Below are positions 21,738-27,838 of a DNA stretch of 27,838 nt, one piece after another. Position 1 is the first letter of the stretch, and the number at the start of each line of letters is the position of its first letter. This DNA is from an uncultured Prevotella sp. (lineage in GTDB: Bacteria; Bacteroidota; Bacteroidia; Bacteroidales; Bacteroidaceae), in the NCBI GenBank assembly GCA_946623195.1, contig CAMOQW010000015.1:1-27838 (forward strand), in the 5' to 3' direction. A program made the translations under genes and the position numbers. The notes below the pieces were generated by a model. It was not told the origin of the DNA. It did no database searches and saw nothing but the letters and a program-made list of their open reading frames with translations.

Positions 21738-22151
21738 ATGAATACTAAAATAAGTCATTCGGGGGTTATTGAGAGTATCGACGGCGACGGCGTCCATGTG
21801 CGCATCGTTCAGACTTCTGCATGTGCTGCCTGTAAGGTGGCGGGATACTGTAATGCGGCAGAGTCAAAGGAGAAGGTGGTCGACGTGACTGGTGCTGCCC
21901 ATGCTGACCGCTATAGGGTGGGCGATGTGGTGACGGTGACCACTACCGGAACGGTGGCTGCCAGGGCTCTGCTGTGGGCCTTCGGCTTGCCTTTCGTGGT
22001 GCTGGTGGGAGTGCTCGTGGCCGTGCTGCTGACGACGGGCAGCGAGGGGCTGGCGGCACTGAGCGCGCTGGCGGCTCTTATACCTTATTATATATTATTG
22101 TGGCTGCTGCGGCACAGGATGCGGGAGCAGCTGGCGTTCGTGATAGAATAA
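21738..22151 (+). CDS. RseC/MucC-family membrane protein, first gene of the rnf operon
   Basis: A 137-residue protein. A cysteine-containing N-terminal domain has SACAACKVAGYC (Cys29, Cys32, Cys38) and VGDVVTVTTTGTVAARALLWAFGLPF. Two membrane helices follow at about 76-98 and 105-124. This is the architecture of RseC/MucC proteins. In Escherichia coli RseC is linked to the Rsx (Rnf-like) complex that keeps SoxR reduced, and it is commonly found as an rnf neighbour. Here it probably helps assemble the Rnf complex or supply reducing equivalents to it. The start at 21738 is the first ATG; the frame extends only three codons further to a TTG. rnfB begins 38 bases downstream. Confidence 0.88.
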   Translation: MNTKISHSGVIESIDGDGVHVRIVQTSACAACKVAGYCNAAESKEKVVDVTGAAHADRYRVGDVVTVTTTGTVAARALLWAFGLPFVVLVGVLVAVLLTTGSEGLAALSALAALIPYYILLWLLRHRMREQLAFVIE

Positions 22152-22189
22152 CAATTCAAGCTAATAACAAATAAATAAACAAGTATTTT

Positions 22190-23119
22190 ATGAATTTCAT
22201 TTTTGTTGCTGTAGCAGTGCTGGGTGCTATCGGACTGATAGCCGCCCTGGTGCTGTATGTCTGCTCCAAGAAGTTCGCCGTCTATGAAGACCCGCGCATC
22301 GCGCAGGTTCAGGAGACGCTGCCCGGTGCTAACTGCGGCGGTTGCGGATTTGCTGGATGTGGCGGTCTGGCCGATGCCCTGGTGAAGGGTGCCGATGCCG
22401 GCAGCCTGGAGGGTCTGATGTGCCCGGTGGGCGGACAGGAAGTGATGGGTAAGGTGGCCGACCTGTTAGGCATGGCCATTGCCAACGGCGACCCGATGGT
22501 GGCCGTGGTGCGTTGTAACGGAACATGTGCTCTGCGCCCGAAGATAGCAGAGTACAGTGGCCTGCGAACCTGCGGAGCTATGAATGCCTGCGGTGCCGGC
22601 GAGACGGCCTGCGGTTTTGGCTGTCTGGGTTGTGGCGACTGTGTGGCAGCCTGCCAGTTTGACGCCATCCGCATGAATGCCGAGACGGGACTGCCCGAGG
22701 TAGACGACGAGAAGTGCGTGGCCTGCGGAGCCTGCGTGAAAGCATGTCCGCGCCACATCATCGAACTGCGTAAGAAGGGTCCGAAGGGTAGGAGAGTGTT
22801 CGTCTCGTGCGTGAACAAGGACAAGGGTCCCGTGGCGAAGAAGGCTTGCGATGCAGCCTGCATCGGTTGCGGCAAGTGCGCCAAGGAGTGCCAGTTTGGT
22901 GCTATCACCGTGGAGGGCAACGTGGCCTATATCGACCACACGAAGTGCAGGCTGTGCAAGAAGTGCGTAGCTGCCTGTCCGACCGGTGCCATCCACGCCG
23001 TGAACTTCCCGGCCCCGAAGCCGAAGCCGGTAACCCAGGTAACGCCGGAAATTCCTGAAACTCCGGTTAAACCTGAAACTCCGGAAACAACTAACGAAAG
23101 AAAGGAGGACCAAGCATGA
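22190..23119 (+). CDS. rnfB: Rnf complex subunit RnfB (polyferredoxin)
   Basis: A 309-residue subunit that accepts electrons from ferredoxin. An N-terminal membrane anchor (3-25) precedes the Fe-S domain ANCGGCGFAGCGG (Cys49, Cys52, Cys57) with Cys78 as fourth ligand. Four ferredoxin-type 4Fe-4S motifs follow, beginning at Cys145, Cys176 (CVACGACVKACP), Cys224 (CIGCGKCAKECQ) and Cys253 (CRLCKKCVAACP). The last 35 residues are a Pro/Thr/Glu-rich tail (PKPKPVTQVTPEIPETP) of low complexity. Long cluster-rich RnfB proteins of this kind are found in anaerobes such as clostridia and Bacteroidetes, while proteobacterial RnfB is shorter. The stop overlaps the rnfC start (ATGA at 23116). Confidence 0.95.
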   Translation: MNFIFVAVAVLGAIGLIAALVLYVCSKKFAVYEDPRIAQVQETLPGANCGGCGFAGCGGLADALVKGADAGSLEGLMCPVGGQEVMGKVADLLGMAIANGDPMVAVVRCNGTCALRPKIAEYSGLRTCGAMNACGAGETACGFGCLGCGDCVAACQFDAIRMNAETGLPEVDDEKCVACGACVKACPRHIIELRKKGPKGRRVFVSCVNKDKGPVAKKACDAACIGCGKCAKECQFGAITVEGNVAYIDHTKCRLCKKCVAACPTGAIHAVNFPAPKPKPVTQVTPEIPETPVKPETPETTNERKEDQA

Positions 23120-24495
23120 ACGCAAGAACATTCCGCATCGGAGGTGTACACCCCGAAGAGAACAAACTGACCCATGATGTCAAGACCGTGGTGGCCGCCC
23201 TGCCCAAGCAGGCTATATTCCCGCTGTCGCAACACATAGGAGCACCGGCAAAGCCCGTCGTCGCCAAGGGCGACAAGGTGAAGGTGGGCACGATGATAGC
23301 AGAGGCTGGCGGATTCGTTTCCGCGCCCATCTTTTCGAGTGTCAGCGGCACCGTGTTCAAGATTGACACGGCCATTGATGCCACCGGCTATCGTAAGCCC
23401 GTGATTATCATTAACGTGGAGGGCGACGAGTGGGAAGAGAGCATTGACCGCTCAGACAAGTTGGAACTGGTGAAAGACCACCCTGAACTGACGCCGGAGG
23501 AAATCGTGAACCGCGTGAAGGCCGGCGGCGTGGTAGGCATGGGTGGTGCCTGCTTCCCGACGTTCATCAAACTGACGCCGCCGCCTACGGCCAAGGCCGA
23601 GTGCGTAATCATCAATGCCGTGGAGTGCGAGCCGTACATCACGGCCGACTACCGGCTGATGATGGAGCATGCCGACGAGATTCTGGTGGGTCTGGAACTG
23701 CTGATGAAGGGAGCCAAGGTGACCACCGGCTACATCGGTATTGAGACCAACAAGCCCGCAGCCATCGAACTGCTGACCAGGAAGGCTGCCGAGGCTTTTG
23801 CCCAGAGTGAATACACGGTGGAGGTAGTTCCCCTGCAGCAGCGTTACCCGCAGGGTGGCGAGAAGCAGCTGGTGGATGCCGTGATTCGCCGTCAGGTGCC
23901 TGCACCGCCTGCTATCCCCGTCAACGTAGGTGCCATCGTCCAGAACGTTGGTACGGCCTACGCCGTCTATGAGGCCGTGATGAAGAGGAAGCCGCTGTTT
24001 GAGCGCTATACCACCGTGACCGGCAAGCGTCTGCAGAAGCCCGGCAATTTCCTGGTGCGCATGGGTACGCCGATGAGCGACCTGATAGCGGCCTGCGGCG
24101 GTATGCCGGAAGGCGACAACAAGCTGCTGGCCGGTGGACCGATGATGGGCAAGGCGCTGACGTCGGTGGATGTGCCTATCTGCAAGGGTACCAACTCGGT
24201 GACCATCATATCGGGCGACGAGGCCGTGCGCAAGGAGCCGCAGCCCTGCATCCGCTGTGCCAAGTGCGTCAGCGCATGTCCGATGGGCCTGGAACCCTAC
24301 CTGCTGGCCAAGTTGGCTGCCGTGAAGAACTGGGAGCGTGCGGAGCATGAGGAGGTGGTGAGCTGCATAGAGTGCGGCTCGTGCCAGTTTACGTGTCCGG
24401 CCCACCGCCCGCTGTTGGACAACATCCGCATGGCAAAGACCACCGTGATGGGCATCATCCGCGCACGTGCCGCAGCCGCTGCACCCAAGAAGTGA
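23116..24495 (+). CDS. rnfC: Rnf complex subunit RnfC (NADH-binding)
   Basis: A 459-residue peripheral subunit that carries FMN and exchanges electrons with NAD+. The N-terminal region (about 30-100) has an RnfC barrel-sandwich domain (PLSQHIGAPAKPVVAKGDKV, PIFSSVSGTV). The nucleotide-binding region shows GGVVGMGGACFPTFIKL and INAVECEPYITADY, homologous to the flavin/NADH domain of complex I NuoF. A SLBB-like region follows, then two 4Fe-4S motifs, CIRCAKCVSACPMG (from Cys378) and CIECGSCQFTCPAHRP (from Cys417). Unusually for this genome, AAAGGAGG lies 7 bases before the ATG, inside the end of rnfB, giving a strong Shine-Dalgarno. Confidence 0.95.
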   Translation: MNARTFRIGGVHPEENKLTHDVKTVVAALPKQAIFPLSQHIGAPAKPVVAKGDKVKVGTMIAEAGGFVSAPIFSSVSGTVFKIDTAIDATGYRKPVIIINVEGDEWEESIDRSDKLELVKDHPELTPEEIVNRVKAGGVVGMGGACFPTFIKLTPPPTAKAECVIINAVECEPYITADYRLMMEHADEILVGLELLMKGAKVTTGYIGIETNKPAAIELLTRKAAEAFAQSEYTVEVVPLQQRYPQGGEKQLVDAVIRRQVPAPPAIPVNVGAIVQNVGTAYAVYEAVMKRKPLFERYTTVTGKRLQKPGNFLVRMGTPMSDLIAACGGMPEGDNKLLAGGPMMGKALTSVDVPICKGTNSVTIISGDEAVRKEPQPCIRCAKCVSACPMGLEPYLLAKLAAVKNWERAEHEEVVSCIECGSCQFTCPAHRPLLDNIRMAKTTVMGIIRARAAAAAPKK

Positions 24496-24545
24496 AAGGG
24501 ATAAGTAGAAAGAAAAAGGAATCAAAGTAATTAATTTAGAATACA

Positions 24546-25553
24546 ATGGGAAAGTTAATTGTATCACTATCGCCTCACGCACACGGGACGGACAGCGTGG
24601 AGCGCAACATGTATGGCGTCATCATAGCCCTGCTGCCTGCGCTGCTGGTGTCGTTCTATTTCTTCGGCATAGGCTCGGCCATCGTGTGCGCCACGAGCGT
24701 AGCGGCCTGCGTGCTGTTCGAGTGGGCCATCAATAAGTTCATGCTCCATAATGAGCGCTGTACCATCTGCGACGGTTCGGCCGTGCTGACGGGACTGCTG
24801 CTGGGATTCAACCTGCCTTCGAATCTGCCCATCTGGATTATCATCATCGGTGCGCTGTTTGCCATCGGACTCGGTAAGATGCCGTTCGGCGGACTGGGCA
24901 ACAACCTGTTCAATCCTGCACTGGTGGGACGCGCCGCCCTGCTGGTGGCATTCCCCGCGCAGATGACGACGTGGCCGAAGGTGGGCCAGCTGGGTAGCTA
25001 CCTGGATGCTGAGACCGGAGCCACTCCGCTGGCTCTGATGAAGCAGGCCATCAAGGCCGACACGCCGGAGGAGGCTCAGCAGATACTGGGCCAGTTGCCC
25101 GACACGCTGTCGCTCTTCCTGGGCAACCATCCCGACGGAGCCGGCGCCATGGGCGAAATCTGTGCCCTGGCCCTGCTGCTGGGACTGGCCTACATGCTGT
25201 GGCGCAGGATTATCACGTGGCACATCCCGGTGAGCATCATCGGCACCGTCTTCATCCTGGCAGCCGTATGCCACGCCGTGAGTCCTGCCTACGCCGACCC
25301 CTTCAGCGTCATCCTGTCGGGCGGTCTGATGCTGGGTGCCATCTTCATGGCTACTGACTATGTGACGTCGCCGATGACGGCCAAGGGTCAGCTCATCTAC
25401 GGTGTCGCCATCGGTGTGCTGACCGTTGTCATCCGCAACTGGGGAGCCTATCCGGAGGGTATGTCGTTCGCCATTCTGATTATGAACGCGTTCACCCCGC
25501 TGATCAATAATTATGTGAAGCCCAAACGTTATGGGGAGGCACCTGCGAAATAA
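24546..25553 (+). CDS. rnfD: Rnf complex subunit RnfD (membrane, covalent FMN)
   Basis: A 335-residue integral membrane subunit of the NqrB/RnfD family. About eight to ten hydrophobic helices are visible (for example 22-45, 93-112, 125-140 and four near the C-terminus). TGATPLA at 157-163 contains Thr160, which corresponds to the threonine that carries FMN through a phosphoester bond in this family. FGGLGNNLFNPALVGRA is another family signature. It takes part in electron transfer across the membrane and ion translocation. The gap of 50 bases after rnfC is the largest within the operon. Confidence 0.95.
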   Translation: MGKLIVSLSPHAHGTDSVERNMYGVIIALLPALLVSFYFFGIGSAIVCATSVAACVLFEWAINKFMLHNERCTICDGSAVLTGLLLGFNLPSNLPIWIIIIGALFAIGLGKMPFGGLGNNLFNPALVGRAALLVAFPAQMTTWPKVGQLGSYLDAETGATPLALMKQAIKADTPEEAQQILGQLPDTLSLFLGNHPDGAGAMGEICALALLLGLAYMLWRRIITWHIPVSIIGTVFILAAVCHAVSPAYADPFSVILSGGLMLGAIFMATDYVTSPMTAKGQLIYGVAIGVLTVVIRNWGAYPEGMSFAILIMNAFTPLINNYVKPKRYGEAPAK

Positions 25554-25591
25554 ATGAAAGATGAAGGATGAACAATTTAAAATGAAAGATT

Positions 25592-26182
25592 ATGAAGAAG
25601 CTTGAATCATCTTTGACTAATATGGTGCTGGTGCTCACGGGCGTGGCTGTCATCATGGGTGGCGTGCTGGCCGCTGTGAACCACATGACCGAGGGCCCCA
25701 TTGCCGCACAGAAGGAGAAGGCGCTGGCCGACGGCATCAGGACCGTCATGGTGTCTGACAATATCACCGTCGGCGAACCCGTTGAGGTGAAGCAGGACGA
25801 CGGCAAGGGCAAGGAACTGACCTATACCGTTTATCAGGTGAAGGACGCTCAGGGCCAGGACCTGGGGGCTGCCGTGGAGTCGGCTACGGGCGGCTTCGGG
25901 GGCGACCTGAAAGTGCTCGTCGGCTTCAATCCCGAGGGCACCATCCTGGGCTACACGCTGCTGGAGCACGCCGAGACGCCGGGCCTGGGGGCCAAGGCCG
26001 ACAAGTGGTTCCAGCGGGGCCAGAAGGGCGACATCATCGGCAAGTCGCCCAAGGAGCCGCTCACCGTGTCGAAGGACGGCGGACAGGTGGATGCCATCAC
26101 GGCGTCGACCATCACCAGCCGGGCCTTCCTGCTGGCCGTGAACAATGCCTACCGTGCCTACCGTGCTACGCCGGCGGAGTAA
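25592..26182 (+). CDS. rnfG: Rnf complex subunit RnfG (covalent FMN)
   Basis: A 196-residue subunit. One N-terminal membrane helix (about 8-28) anchors an FMN-binding domain on the outer face of the membrane. The flavinylation motif is DAITASTITS (168-176); Thr173 is the expected FMN attachment residue, with Ser in the place where many homologues have Ala in TGATxTS. LGYTLLEHAETPGLG is the other conserved family signature. The C-terminus is short and charged. The covalent FMN presumably accepts electrons in the RnfD/RnfE/RnfA path. Confidence 0.94.
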   Translation: MKKLESSLTNMVLVLTGVAVIMGGVLAAVNHMTEGPIAAQKEKALADGIRTVMVSDNITVGEPVEVKQDDGKGKELTYTVYQVKDAQGQDLGAAVESATGGFGGDLKVLVGFNPEGTILGYTLLEHAETPGLGAKADKWFQRGQKGDIIGKSPKEPLTVSKDGGQVDAITASTITSRAFLLAVNNAYRAYRATPAE

Positions 26183-26217
26183 TATATTAAGTGTGGAATC
26201 ATGTAAACTACAGAGAA

Positions 26218-26799
26218 ATGAATTACGTAGATATCATCAAGAATGGCATCGTCAAGGAGAACCCGACGTTCGTCCTGATGCTGGGTATGTGTCCGACGCT
26301 GGCCACTACCACCTCGGCCATCAACGGTATGTCGATGGGCCTGGCCACGATGGCTGTGCTCATCTGCACCAACTTCGTCATCTCGTGCCTCAAGTCGGTG
26401 ACGCCCGACAAGGTGCGCATCCCCGTGTTCATCGTCGTCATTGCCGCCTTCGTCACCATGCTGCAGCTGGTCATCAAGGCCTACCTGCCCGACATCGACG
26501 CCGCCCTCGGACTGTTCATACCGCTGATTGTGGTGAACTGCATCATACTGGGACGCGCCGAGGCTTTTGCGGCCAAGAATACGCCCGTGGCATCGCTCTT
26601 CGACGGCATCGGCATCGGACTGGGATTCACCCTCGGACTCACCCTGCTCGGCATCTGCCGCGAACTGCTCGGCTCGGGCTCCGTGTTCGGACTGGTGCTC
26701 GTGCCCGAAACCTACAACATCCTGCTCTTCGTGCTGCCTCCGGGCGCATTCATCATGCTGGGCTTCCTGATTGCAATCGTTAATAAAATAAGAGGATAA
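26218..26799 (+). CDS. rnfE: Rnf complex subunit RnfE (membrane)
   Basis: A 193-residue membrane protein of six predicted helices, homologous to NqrD and to RnfA encoded next to it. The ATG at 26218 (MNYVDIIKNG) is chosen; the frame extends nine codons to a GTG at 26191 but RnfE proteins normally begin at this point. Cys25 in LMLGMCPTLA and Cys108 in LIVVNCIILGRAEAF are the conserved cysteines that, with the matching pair in RnfA, hold the membrane iron-sulfur cluster at the RnfA-RnfE interface. rnfA starts 6 bases after its stop. Confidence 0.94.
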   Translation: MNYVDIIKNGIVKENPTFVLMLGMCPTLATTTSAINGMSMGLATMAVLICTNFVISCLKSVTPDKVRIPVFIVVIAAFVTMLQLVIKAYLPDIDAALGLFIPLIVVNCIILGRAEAFAAKNTPVASLFDGIGIGLGFTLGLTLLGICRELLGSGSVFGLVLVPETYNILLFVLPPGAFIMLGFLIAIVNKIRG

Positions 26800-26805
26800 A
26801 GAGTT

Positions 26806-27408
26806 ATGGAATACATACTGATTTTCATTAGCGCGATATTCGTCAACAATATCATCCTGTCGCAGTTCCTGGGCATCTGCCCGTTCCTCGGCGTATCCAA
26901 GAAGATCGACACCTCGCTGGGCATGTCGGCAGCCGTGGCCTTCGTGCTCACGCTGGCCACCATCGTGACCTGGCTGGTGCAGAAGTTCGTGCTCGACGCC
27001 TTCGGACTGCAATACCTGCAGACCATCGCCTTCATCCTGGTCATCGCCGCACTGGTGCAGATGGTGGAAATCATCCTGAAGAAGGTGTCGCCCGCGCTGT
27101 ATCAGGCACTGGGCATCTTCCTGCCGCTGATTACGACGAACTGCGCCGTGCTGGGTGTCGCCATACTGGTCATCCAGAAAGACTTCAACCTGCTGCAGTC
27201 CGTGGTATATGCCTTCTCCACGGCCATCGGCTTCGGGCTGGCTCTCACCGTCTTTGCCGGCATGCGCGAACAGCTGGAGCTGGTCTCCGTGCCCAAGGGC
27301 ATGCGCGGCATGGCCATTGTACTGCTGTCGGCCGGACTGCTGAGCCTCGCCTTCATGGGCTTCTCGGGTGTGGACGGCGGACTGCGCACGCTGTTCGGAA
27401 TCGATTAA
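26806..27408 (+). CDS. rnfA: Rnf complex subunit RnfA (membrane)
   Basis: A 200-residue membrane protein with six predicted helices, of the NqrE/RnfA family. Conserved cysteines are Cys25 in LGICPFLGVS and Cys113 in LITTNCAVLGVA, symmetric to those in RnfE. RnfA and RnfE insert in opposite orientations and form the pseudo-twofold core of the complex. It is the last gene of the operon: an AGAGGA lies 9 bases before the ATG, and a strong intrinsic terminator follows about 45 bases after the stop. Confidence 0.95.
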   Translation: MEYILIFISAIFVNNIILSQFLGICPFLGVSKKIDTSLGMSAAVAFVLTLATIVTWLVQKFVLDAFGLQYLQTIAFILVIAALVQMVEIILKKVSPALYQALGIFLPLITTNCAVLGVAILVIQKDFNLLQSVVYAFSTAIGFGLALTVFAGMREQLELVSVPKGMRGMAIVLLSAGLLSLAFMGFSGVDGGLRTLFGID

Positions 27409-27452
27409 GCGATACGAATACCATTACTAATTTTCAATAATAAAGCTAAGTC

Positions 27453-27489
27453 GGCGCGCTGGCCCGTGAGGGTAGGCGCGCTTTTTTTT
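27453..27489 (+). terminator. Intrinsic terminator of the rnf operon
   Basis: GCGCGC (27454-27459) pairs with 27476-27481, continuing through wobble pairs and one mismatch to CCC/GGG closed by a GTGA loop (27466-27469). The hairpin of about 12 bp is followed by eight T residues (27482-27489). The form is a textbook Rho-independent terminator. Confidence 0.9.
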
Positions 27490-27503
27490 GTGTCATGATA
27501 CCG

Positions 27504-27787
27504 TCGCGGACGCGGACTTTTGCCAAATCGGACGTGGACTTTTGCTCAATCGGACGCGTCCAATCACTCAATCGGACACGTCCAATCACTCAATCGGACA
27601 CGTCCAATCACTCAATCGGACACGTCCAATCACTCAATCGGACACGTCCAATCATTCAATCGGACACGTCCAATCACTCAATCGGACGCGTCCAGTCACT
27701 CAATCGGACACGTCCAATCACTCAATCGGACACGTCCAATCACTCAATCGGACACGTCCAATCATTCAATCGGACGCGTCCAGTCGC
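27504..27787. repeat. 22-bp tandem repeat array (about ten exact-length units plus degenerate ends)
   Basis: From 27550 to 27769 ten consecutive 22-base units begin TCGGAC and contain GGACACGTCC or the perfect palindrome GGACGCGTCC, followed by an AT-richer ATCACTCAA-type tail. A partial unit follows to 27787. Two more degenerate units precede (27528-27549 and about 27506-27527) in which the second half is changed to GGACTTTTGC. There are no variable spacers. The array fills most of the 385 bases between rnfA and the converging gene at the edge; the rest of this gap holds only the rnf terminator. Units 1, 7 and 11 carry the G variant; units 5 and 10 have ATTCAA. Confidence 0.93.
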
Positions 27788-27793
27788 TTTTTC

Positions 27794-27838
27794 TTATTTC
27801 TTCAGTTTTTCCAGCCTTCGCTTTGCGTCCGGAATGTC
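27794..27838 (-). CDS. 3' end of a gene entering from the right edge
   Basis: Read on the minus strand from the window edge, 14 codons give DIPDAKRRLEKLKK and then TAA at 27796-27794. The charged, Lys-rich ending and position right after the array are typical of a true C-terminus, and no other frame offers a better reading. Too little is visible to name the product. Confidence 0.4.
   Translation of the reverse strand, partial: DIPDAKRRLEKLKK

Noticed and set aside
27504..27787. CRISPR-like array
   Set aside because: The units follow each other directly with no variable spacers, and no cas genes are near. It is a simple tandem repeat.

Overview
The window looks like chromosomal DNA from a member of the Bacteroidales, most likely Prevotella or a close relative. 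The reasons are the promoter elements (repeated TAnnTTTG -7 boxes, several with a TTG/TTTG -33 box 19-20 bases upstream), the gene families (propeller-type sensor kinase, TonB-dependent receptors, GH43 hydrolase, a B-C-D-G-E-A ordered Rnf operon) and the general lack of Shine-Dalgarno sequences. The species call is an inference; there is no rRNA or tRNA here to confirm it.

Region 1 (1-12609, all minus strand, lower GC). A stand-alone AAA-type ATPase with its own promoter lies at the left edge. Upstream of it, ending in a hairpin terminator, is a tightly packed six-gene operon read from 12609 down to 1361: a response regulator fused to a SpoIIE/RsbU-type PP2C phosphatase, a membrane-anchored coiled-coil/WD40-like protein, a propeller-type sensor kinase whose H-box has lost its histidine, a soluble histidine kinase with an intact H-box, and two paralogous TonB-dependent receptors with a TPR-like module before the plug. 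Junctions are ATGA overlaps or gaps of 3-11 bases. I regard this as the best candidate in the window for an undescribed system: outer-membrane receptors and a degenerate sensor kinase linked to a phosphatase output.

Region 2 (12610-15718, plus strand, GC-rich). An uncharacterised ATP-grasp-like protein is followed by a secreted GH43 glycosidase. A 30-bp imperfect tandem duplication sits at each end of the first gene. Past the GH43 gene, a convergent intergenic region holds a 19-bp perfect inverted repeat and four 21-bp tandem repeats.

Region 3 (15719-21635). A minus-strand operon encodes a malic enzyme/phosphotransacetylase fusion, a LolA-like periplasmic protein and a PgeF/YfiH-type laccase-domain enzyme. 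It diverges from a TetR regulator, whose stop codon overlaps that of the convergent cytidine deaminase gene. The cytidine deaminase and a secreted glucosaminidase/LysM protein diverge from a pair of exactly interlocked promoters.

Region 4 (21704-27490, plus strand). A seven-gene operon encodes an RseC-family protein and all six subunits of the Rnf ferredoxin:NAD+ oxidoreductase, closed by a strong intrinsic terminator. The last 300 bases hold a 22-bp tandem repeat array and the 3' end of a minus-strand gene that runs off the window.

Physiologically, regions 3 and 4 fit an anaerobic fermenter: malate/pyruvate interconversion, reduced ferredoxin feeding an ion-pumping Rnf complex, and cell-wall turnover.
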